A stretch of 64,000 nt of DNA from Lumbricus rubellus. Lineage: Eukaryota; Annelida; Clitellata; Crassiclitellata; Lumbricidae. Both the position numbers and the translations under genes were made by a program. The notes under the pieces were generated by a model. The model was not told the origin of the DNA. It saw only the letters and a list, made by a program, of their open reading frames with translations, and made no database searches. Shown here piece by piece: positions 56,228-64,000 of the stretch (within the stretch, counting starts at the first letter, position 1; every line of letters starts with the position of its first letter). The DNA is taken from positions 37,608,676-37,672,675 of the forward strand of contig OX243816.1 of NCBI GenBank assembly GCA_945859605.1, in the 5' to 3' direction.

Positions 56228-57484
56228 ATTTATGTATGTATGTATGTATGTATGTATATGAACAAGTCTTGCTGTTGAGCTATAACTTTAGCAAATAGAC
56301 CTATATCAGCGAACAAGCATACCTCACCTCATCAGTGGCGTAGACAAGGGGTTGGAGGATAGAAAAAATCATTGTCTGTGGAAAAAGTTTTGTTTAAGGT
56401 TATTTTTCAACTTATGTAAGAACAACAGGGCATCCGGCCATAACCCCCCATAATAAATTCCTGGATACGCCGCTTCGCCTCATGTCTGCCTTATTTCTCC
56501 CTCAACTCACCTCAACTATCCCACACCTCGCCTTTCTCTCTCCCCACCTCTCCCTCATCCCATCGCCCTCCCTTATCCCACAATTTATACCTCACCAGAC
56601 TCACCGCTTATCCTCCGCTAGCTATACTTACCTCTGGATGATTATATATTAACTCATTTCTGAATGCTTCCAAATGCGCTCGCTTGCTTGACGTCCCTCA
56701 GAAGAGGGCTTTTGAGCCTTTCGCTCTTCCTGTTCCATACACTATGGCACCCAATTTTCAAGACAGTTCAGTGTACGATAACCATAGGCGTAAGAGTCCA
56801 GGGGGGAAAACAAATTTCGGGGAAGTCTGGTTTTCGGGCAAGCAGACCAGGAAAAATTTTAAAAAGTAGCCTATCTAAAATTTTCGGTAGATTTCGATCC
56901 GACGACTAAAAGGTCATCAAAATTTTCGGGAATTTTTTTTAACTTCCCCCACTGCTGAAATGTCCCCAACGCCTCTGACGATTACTCGACGATGTCAGCT
57001 CGACTTATAGACAATACTTATATTATTCTGAAAAAATAATTACTTATAAATATGACATGCTGAAAGTCAATATTCTAACAGGCCAATGGAAATTTCACGA
57101 AAGACCATTCTCAGCATTTACAGCCAGCATCAACATCTGGGTATATTGGGTTGAAGTAAGAAAAGTTAACGTGAACGTACATCCATTTTATAGCCTACGT
57201 GTCATGCAATTGAGGCGGGCAGGACTATAATTGCATGACATATTATAGGCTACATAAGAGACATTTCTCAATCGTAATTGGAAATTTGCACGATCGATGA
57301 AATCCTTGAAGCACACATAGAATGAAAAAGAGAACCGGAGGAACTGCTGCGAACTGTTGGCAGTAATAATTCCGTAATTATTACGGAAATTGCGACGTTT
57401 TTGCTTTTATCTCGTAGAGCTCTACTTGACCAGATGTAGTCATGCATGTGCTTATGAGACTCGTAATAGTTGATGGCCTAATTT
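56228..57484. other. Flank of gene F unit continued, MITE at 56780-56965
   Basis: Resumes the sequence that follows 39930 in the E unit (cttgctgttgagctataac, then cctcacctcatcagtggcg), confirming the LTR insertion. A MITE-like repeat (ccataggcgtaag to ccccaacgcctc) lies at 56780-56975. No gene. Confidence 0.55.
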
Positions 57485-57650
57485 GTGTGGCGCGTTGGCG
57501 TATTGGGTATGTTCGTTGCCTTGCAGCCGAAGGGTTGCAGGTTCGAATCCACCTCAAGTCGCCTCGTAGACCTTTACTCGCCATTGATCAGCGGCCGTAG
57601 TCGGAAGCGCCTCTGAGCAGTAATCTGGAAGGGTACTATAATAAGTGCAC
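57485..57650 (+). mobile_element. tRNA-derived SINE, short copy
   Basis: A-box-like gtggcgcgttggcgtattgg, B-box GGTTCGAATCC at 57540-57550, and a tail with gcgcctctgagcagta. The middle of the body is deleted compared with 46493. Confidence 0.7.
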
Positions 57651-57668
57651 ATACATATTTATAAGTCA

Positions 57669-57670
<2 letters not shown>

Positions 57671-57727
<57 letters not shown>
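57671..57727. repeat. (CGT)n microsatellite
   Basis: Nineteen pure CGT triplets just after the SINE. Confidence 0.95.
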
Positions 57728-58764
57728 AGCTGCCCTATTCGTAAGTCCGAACTTTGGTGCCCCAAAGGACGATCTACAATCTGTCTCTCTCATCTCACCA
57801 ATCCCTCACATCACCTCTCCCTCATCTCACGTATACCCCTCACATCTCCTCTCGTCACCTCTCGTCATCTCTCCCTCCCATGCAACTGATGAGTAAACAC
57901 TTTCTTCGAATACTTCCAGCTGTTGTTTTGCAATTATCGACCGCCAGAAGTAAATACAGGAATGCGATCTTTTTAAATTTCATATGTCTGCACGCCATGT
58001 GTGAAATCGTTATTAATGGTCAATTCCCAAAGATTGTCATCAGACCATATGATGTGTCCGTGTGTATTCAGTAGGCTATATATATTTACGTATAATATAC
58101 ATAATATAGCCTATATTTGAGGGAATGAGTGTAGGTATAATTTGAAAAAATCATTAATCGAATCCGTTCAGCTGTTACCGCTTTGCTTAACCGTCACACG
58201 ATACCGACCAATGCCACATACGAAGAATATAACGCACTGCTCTAATATTCATGATCGAAGTAAAATCAATCTATATAGGCCTACGTAAGTGCATATATAA
58301 TTATATAAAAAATAATATGCTCCACACATAAATATATTTAATTAATTATATATTATATACCACCTTTGTGACATAGCCTACATGTAGGCCTACATGTACA
58401 ATAGTACATAGGCCTACATGTACATGTACATACATGTATATGCCTCTGTTGGCCCTCTGCTGCGCATGGAATTACTTTCTCGCTATAACTCGAGCTCACA
58501 TCGCACACGAGGGGGCACTATTGTTTCTGTCCGTTGTCCTAAAACTTTTCATTTTCGAGGCGTTTCTTGCAATGCATGTAGCAACTCTGATTAGTTGCAG
58601 TGTGAGAGACGTTTTATCAATCCGCAAATTAAAATATAAAAGAAATTAAATAGGCCTAAAATACATATAGGCTATATACATACATATATATATAGTATAC
58701 ACATAATTTATGTTTCAATTATCTAACTATGACACAGTCATGTACGTGCATATAAGTATTATAG
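57728..58764. other. Upstream flank of gene G
   Basis: CTCACC tract at 57785-57880, then the shared atgcaactgatgagtaaac and ccgttcagctgtt words as upstream of E and F. AT-rich microsatellite near 58075-58130 and 58280-58440. A 71-codon frame at 58434 has hydrophobic residues but nothing recognisable. Confidence 0.45.
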
Positions 58765-59312
58765 TGGGACGCGGTGGTGTAGGGTTAAGTTCGGCGACTT
58801 GTGAACGAAGAGTCGCAGGCATAAGCGAAGACCTGGTCTACAAGTTGCGGAGGACGAACGAGTGGCCGAAGGAAGGACGCGACATTTTGGGCGGACGAAA
58901 TTTTCCATTTTCGCCGGCCAAAATTTCTGACGAACTTTTTTTAAGTCATTTGGATGAAATTTCCGGAAAAAGTTTACTCCGTGTCAAAGAAGGCTGCTGA
59001 CCCTTTTTTAGTCCTCAAGTCTCTCTTCATCGAAAATCTCTCACGATGTTAACCTTACAATGAATGTGCTCTGCCACTTAAGTATTGGGGGGAAACAAAT
59101 GCATGAACGGTTCCCCCCACCACAAACATTGAGAGGGACCGTCCCCCTGTCCTCTCCTAAGTCTTCGCCCAAGGTCGCAGGTTCTATTCTACCTGAAGTC
59201 ACTGCGTTGAACAAGTTGCTCTCTACAATTATTGCATGTGAGGAATGGGAAACCACCTCATTCTGCTCATCCCCAGAGGTGCAAAGCCAATGAACCTGCC
59301 TTCGGGCAGAGA
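58765..59312 (+). mobile_element. tRNA-derived SINE split by a poly-G/C repeat
   Basis: A-box-like gacgcggtggtgtagggtta at 58770, then an inserted repeat (about 58825-59165, with ggggg and gtccccctgtc ends), then the B-box region gtcgcaggttctattctacc. The SINE ends gaaccTgccttcgggcaga-like, followed by the ATC array. Same family as 2720-3012. Confidence 0.55.
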
Positions 59313-59314
59313 AC

Positions 59315-59660
<346 letters not shown>

Positions 59661-59828
59661 GCAGACATGCACACGTCTATAATTATATATTATAGTAGGC
59701 TATGTTATAATAACATATTATATATAGGCCTATAACGCCCTATATAGGCCTATATTCGCTGGCTTCTTTAAACTTCTTCAAATCCATAAGAGCAAATCAT
59801 AGTGAATTTCTGGGTTGTAGGCCTATAC

Positions 59829-60013
59829 GTGATTCAACTCCAAGGACGCACTCGTGACTGATCCTATAATGAGTCTTCAAATCGATTTCAAGCACCTGGA
59901 CATCCGGATGGGTCGAGATCTAACCTTGGAGCAAAGGGACTATATTTTACTTGCCACGTCGTTTGATGTGCAGTTATCGGTCTATTGCATCTGACAAAGT
60001 CCGGCGTATTCGG
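59829..60013 (+). promoter_or_regulatory. Gene G promoter and non-coding leader exon
   Basis: Conserved block with AATCGATT, CACCTG, TATA-like TATATTT at 59941, gttatcggtctattgcatct and donor ATTCGG|GTAAGA (exon end 60013). The acceptor TTTCAG ends at 61098, 38 bases before the ATG. Confidence 0.6.
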
Positions 60014-60098
60014 GTAAGACTTTTGCATAGAGTGATAGAAATAAATTTAAATGTTTACTGAACGTTCAAATAATGTCCACATAATTATATAGGCCTAT

Positions 60099-60263
60099 CA
60101 TGGGCGGAGTTTGGTTTCCGTTCTTGGAGGGGCTAACCCCGAGTCTGGCCTTATTAAAGGGGGCTAACCCAGAAAAAGGATACCATTTTCATGGTAAAAA
60201 AGTTGAATCTGGGCCTTCTTTGAGGGGCTTAGGCCCCCTAGCCCCTGATAAACTCCGCCCATG
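60099..60263. mobile_element. hAT-type MITE, 165 bp
   Basis: Ends CATGGGCGGAGTTT (60099) and AACTCCGCCCATG (60263), with a perfect 8-bp duplication AGGCCTAT (60091-60098 and 60264-60271). Interior contains two gggctaaccc-type words. It sits in the 5' UTR intron of G. Confidence 0.85.
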
Positions 60264-60271
60264 AGGCCTAT

Positions 60272-61098
60272 TATAAACAACTGGAAATTCAACAAAAAAA
60301 CATTATCCGCACAGATTATTCAACAATCCGGTTGACATGTTGCAACCGCTTACAGTACTGTGCACAGTTATGCAATTGAAACAAATCACAGGAACACAAA
60401 TCAAAGAACACATCAATCTTAACTAGGCTTATTAACAGGTCAGACTGCAGCAATATAAAAATATGGGGAATTCCGAATAGGTCCCTTGTCTCTCTGTCTC
60501 TCTCTCTGTCTCTGTCTCTGTCTCGTTTCTTCCCTGCCTATCCATCATCCTCTCTTCTGGGGGTAAGGGCGGCAACGCATTGAATAACACACTGGCATGG
60601 ATATCAGCGGACTCGAGTTCGATTCTCGAAGCCCCTTTTGGACAGACGTGCATTGTAGGCTGCTATTAGCACCCTTGTACTGCAGGCCGTCTGTTCTGTT
60701 GGTACTTAAGATTTGTAATGTGTGATCGGTGTTCTTGTTAATTGTTTCAATTATTTAACCAGTGTACAGTGTACACTGCACACTGCAGCCGGTATAGCGG
60801 TCAACCGGATTGTTCAATAAAGAAAATTAAATTATCATTATCTTGATGTTAAGAAAAACTGCCTATGCGGAAGACAGCCAATAGAAAGTGACCCTATGCA
60901 CGTACTCTTCTTCAGTCTTCTGCTGTTGAGCAGGTTTGTGACATGGACAATCTGGTGATCCTCTCCGACCGCCGCCATCCCGCTCTGTCCTGCGCCTTCC
61001 TCTTGGTGTTACCATATGCACGTACACGCACACGAATTCAATGCCAGGATGGGAAAAATTACATCGATATTTTACATTGGCTCATTTATATGTTTCAG
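60272..61098. other. Remaining 5' UTR intron of gene G
   Basis: A CTCT-rich tract lies at 60487-60530. The rest is unclassified, and I see no gene. The pattern does not match the same intron of E and F, so it was replaced or lost. Confidence 0.4.
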
Positions 61099-61136
61099 TC
61101 GTACATCTCAGTAAGTGAGAGAGATAAGACAGAAGA

Positions 61137-63751
61137 ATGAAGGTTGCAGCCGCTCTTGGTATCATATGCTGCCTCATCATCGTGACAGTCGTCAACGCAG
61201 ACCTATTCAGAATTCCCGGGATACCCTTCCAATACGGCGGTAAACTTTCAAGTCTATTTTAAGAGCATGTATAGGCCTATAATTATTGTATAATCTAAAA
61301 GAATAGATGCATGACTTAGGCCAGCGGTTCCCAACCCGTGGCCCGCGGGCCAAAAGTGGCCCGCGAGGCCTCAAAAAATGGCCCGCCAGGCCTAAAAAAT
61401 GGCCCTCATCTCTCAAAGAAGTAGCAAAACATTTTGAAAAAATTGACAATTTGGACATGATAGAACATAGGCCTAAGTATAATTATTTTATATTACAAAT
61501 TATTTTGTTTTTAAGTCTATAGGCCTGGGTATGACGTTAAACTGCATCCTGTCCTGGGTATGACGTTAAACTGCATCTGGCTTTGGGCTAGCCTAAAACA
61601 ACCCCCCCCCCCTGCTCGCGTGAATACAATCTGGAATATAGCGAAGCCCAGGGCGGAGTTTGCCAGTTGATGTTAGCAGTTATTGGTCAAGCTATAATTA
61701 GCTTGACCAACAACTGCTAACGAACCAACAGCAAATCCGCTGGCGCGTTGCAAAGCAAAGAAAGTTCCATATAAGAGTAAGTAAGTACGCATAAAAGTAA
61801 AGTATGAGACAGGAAATTCTGTATGGTTGGAAAGAATGTAATGACGACACTAACCCTAACACTAACCCTAACCGACCCTCACGACGCGAAACCTTAGTAA
61901 TCTAATGACGACACTAACCCTAACACTAACCCTAACCGACCCTCACGACGCCAAACCTTACCCTGCGCGAGCGACACCTAGGTGTCCAATTTAATCCTAT
62001 AGGCATGCTGAAAATTTACTAATAAAGCAGGCTAAAGTGATATATAGGCTAATTACTTCTGTCATTTGTTCGTCCATACGAAAGGTCATTTGTGATAAAT
62101 TGTAATAGCAAAACCAGAAGCTTTTAGATTGAAATTCGTGCAAATCGTTACAGCATGCCGACGCATGTGTCGAGCAGATGTTGACAAATTACAAAAGGAG
62201 GGATGGTCAGAGGTCAGACAGCGGGCCGTCCAAGTCAGTAGCCTACAGTGGTTATTGTTTTGTTAGCTGTCAATCTCGTAAGAACCCGCCTCTTGAACTC
62301 TTGCTCTGACCCAGATGGGCTTCGCTATATTCCATTTTGTATTCTCGCCCCCTGCTCCAGGCCTGCTCCAGGGTCATGGAGTGAAGACGGATGACTGAAG
62401 TAGTCAACGCCAGGATGATCAACCTGCCTGGATCTGATCTACTCGCGTTGGAGTGGCGACTCAACCGAGGAATACTTAGCCTATGAAAGTGATGAGCAAC
62501 AATTCAATTCGGATGCCACATCGCCCGTCGTATAGGCCTAAACATCAAACATTCTACTTCGAATCAATTATAACAATTTTCATATGCTTTTAGTTAATTA
62601 AATTTTTACCTTGTGGCCCCCTAAATGCGCTAATGTCCTTTAACTAAGAAAAAGTGGCCCTCGTGTCCTCCAACTTAGAAAAAGTGGCCCTCCAGCCAAA
62701 AAAGGTTGGGAACCACTGACTTAGGCTTATCATCATCTTGACCATCCTCATTACTTCGGATCGAAGACCAGAGCCAACGACGTCAGTTTCCTCCATCCCT
62801 CTCTGTCCCTCGGTCTCCTTATGCAATCCGCCATCAACAACCCCATCCACTCATCGACATCATCCATCCAGCGTCTCCTCGGTCTCTTCTCGAACCCCTT
62901 TTCCATCCACACATCCCTGACATATAAAGGCCGTTAGATTGTCCGCTCTGATCGACATGTGGCCAAAGTAGTTCAACTTCCTTCTTTTCACCACCTCCAA
63001 CCATTAAGGAAAATTCCTCGTAAGAATATTTTACCATTACGTAGAGTAGAATCCGATGAACACGCAAATATTTGCCTGTTCATTTGCATGTTCATTTGCA
63101 TGTTCATTTGCATGTTCATTTGCATGTTCATTTGCATGTTCATTTACATGTTCATTTGCCTGTTCATTTGCATGTTCATTTGCATTGTCATTTGCATGTT
63201 CATTTGCATGTTCATTTGCCTGTTCATTTGCCTGTTCATTTGCATGTTCATTTGCATGTTCATTTGCATTGTCATTTGCATGTTCATTTGCATGTTCATT
63301 TGCCTGTTCATTTGCATGTTCATATGCATGTTCATTTGCATGTTCATTTGCATGTTCATTTGCATGTTCATTTGCATGTTCATTTGCATGTTCAATTGTT
63401 CATTTGCATGTTCATTTGCTTGTTCATTTGCATGTTCATTTGCATGTTCAATTGTTCATTTGCATGTTCAATTGTTCATGAGAGGATTCCATTCTAATCG
63501 CCATTGCTTTACTAAATCCTCGTAGGATAGTCCAACTATCGGTATAGACTTAAGCCACGATAATATGCCGAAAACGAATTTTCTGTCATGTTAGGCAAAA
63601 ACGTGACCACGTGTAAGATCAAATGGGGTGATGTCACGCACATTGTGAACATGGGCGAGACGACCCGTTTGCCATCGGTCGACGGTGGATACTGCTACGA
63701 CTGCGGACCATGCAACAGAGGCGGCGGAATCGAATGCGCGGCGGTGTACAT
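61137..63751 (+). CDS. Gene G: secreted Cys-rich peptide, 3' partial
   Basis: Coding exons 61137-61239 and 63595-63751; exon 3 lies beyond the window. Exon 1: signal peptide (MKVAAALGIICCLIIVTVV, then NA) and variable DLFRIPGIPFQYG. The donor is G|gtaaac. Exon 2: C-x26-C-x2-C-x2-C-x7-C with GGYCYDCGPC. The usual donor AG|gtcagc would be preceded by an in-frame TAG here, because four bases were inserted; a new donor AT|gtaggt at 63752 keeps phase 2 and the exact codon length (157 bases, as in D). Intron 1 holds a hAT element and the second longest octamer array. Predicted extracellular; function unknown. Functional only if the shifted donor is used. Confidence 0.75.
61322..62718. mobile_element. 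Non-autonomous hAT element, 1.4 kb
   Basis: Ends CAGCGGTTCCCAACC (61322) and GGTTGGGAACCACTG (62718) with a perfect 8-bp duplication ACTTAGGC (61314-61321 and 62719-62726). CAG-GGTTCCCAACC ends are a known hAT signature. Subterminal parts have ggcccgc/ggccctc repeats (GTGGCC words). No transposase. It interrupts intron 1 of gene G. Confidence 0.85.
61843..61962. repeat. Telomere-like repeats in a 67-bp direct duplication
   Basis: taatgacgacactaaccc is repeated, each time with two short CTAACCCTAA runs and gaccctcacgacgc, inside the hAT element. Too short and too internal to be a chromosome end. Confidence 0.7.
62727..63070. other. Intron 1 of gene G with a LINE-like relic
   Basis: Pyrimidine-rich sequence with minus-strand frames that weakly resemble LINE C-termini. 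I cannot support a call beyond a degraded repeat. Confidence 0.3.
63071..63478. repeat. Octamer minisatellite, gene G intron 1 (about 34 units)
   Basis: 12-bp TTGCATGTTCAT units with tgcctg and tgcattg variants, and a shortened end (ttcaattgttcatttg). Same anchor and same octamer as in D, E and F. Frames of 83 to 188 codons across it are artefacts. Confidence 0.95.
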
Positions 63752-63774
63752 GTAGGTCAGCTTACATTGACGGA

Positions 63775-63970
63775 TGGACTGACGGACGGAAGGACGGACG
63801 GAAGGACGGACGGAAGGACGGACCGACGGAAGGACGGACCGACGGAAGGACGGAGGTCAAATGCTTGATGGACGGAAACAACGAGAGATGGATGGACAAA
63901 ACGAATAACTGACTGACTGACCGACTGACCGACTGACTGACTGACCGACTGACTGACTGACTGACTGACC
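63775..63970. repeat. GGAC/GGAA and GACT arrays, gene G intron 2
   Basis: GGAC-type units to 63855, then the conserved aaatgcttgatggacg and GACT/GACC units from 63907, running into the window end. Shows that intron 2 of G has the family layout. Confidence 0.85.
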
Positions 63971-64000
63971 GACTGACTATAACTCCTTACATTCCTCCTC

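Overview
The window is animal nuclear DNA: there are no operons or long genes, genes are split by introns with consensus splice sites, and the rest is microsatellites and transposon fragments. The frequent taggcctat-type words, the SINE/LINE mix and the gene family point to a marine invertebrate deuterostome. My best guess is an echinoderm, possibly a sea cucumber; this is an inference, not a proof.

The main content is a head-to-tail tandem array of seven related genes on the + strand, called A to G here. Exon 2 of each starts at 2015 (A), 13035 (B), 21894 (C), 30379 (D), 37611 (E), 48009 (F) and 63595 (G). Each gene has three short coding exons: (1) a signal peptide starting MKVA plus a variable stretch, (2) a cysteine-rich core, (3) a short tail with one last cysteine and a CP or CG. 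Intron 1 is phase 1 and intron 2 is phase 2 in every copy. The joined exons of C, D, E and F give open frames of 104, 99, 110 and 111 residues. A lacks exon 1 (off the left edge), G lacks exon 3 (off the right edge), and B is broken by a 1-kb foldback insertion inside exon 2. The cysteine pattern C-x(26-28)-C-x2-C-x2-C-x(6-7)-C-x(8-10)-C resembles a half von Willebrand C or beta-microseminoprotein (PSP94)-like domain. I recall tandem PSP94-like genes being reported from a sea cucumber genome, so this may be such a cluster.

Upstream of each of B to G, 0.6 to 3.6 kb before the ATG exon, lies one copy of a block that looks like a core promoter (best TATA box TATATAA at 43184) followed by a short non-coding leader exon ending in GTAAG. 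The matching acceptor TTTCAG lies 43 to 51 bases before each ATG. Intron 1 carries a 12-bp minisatellite whose unit contains the POU octamer ATTTGCAT. It is absent in A to C, short in D and F, and hugely expanded in E (about 74 units) and G (about 34). Intron 2 carries GGAC-type and GACT/AGTC microsatellites in every copy.

Transposons fill the introns and spacers. They are a 5.2-kb hAT-like element with nested insertions (2526-7737), Helitrons (1-262, 17001-17941, 43486-44161), a Tc1/mariner foldback (18172-19202), a P-superfamily element with a broken THAP-transposase gene (22076-24727), several short hAT-type elements with clean 8-bp target duplications, CR1/L2-like LINE tails with SINEs that share their 3' end, and a very young non-autonomous LTR retrotransposon (52547-56227) with a 713-codon frame of unknown function. 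E and F with their flanks are the most recent large duplication.
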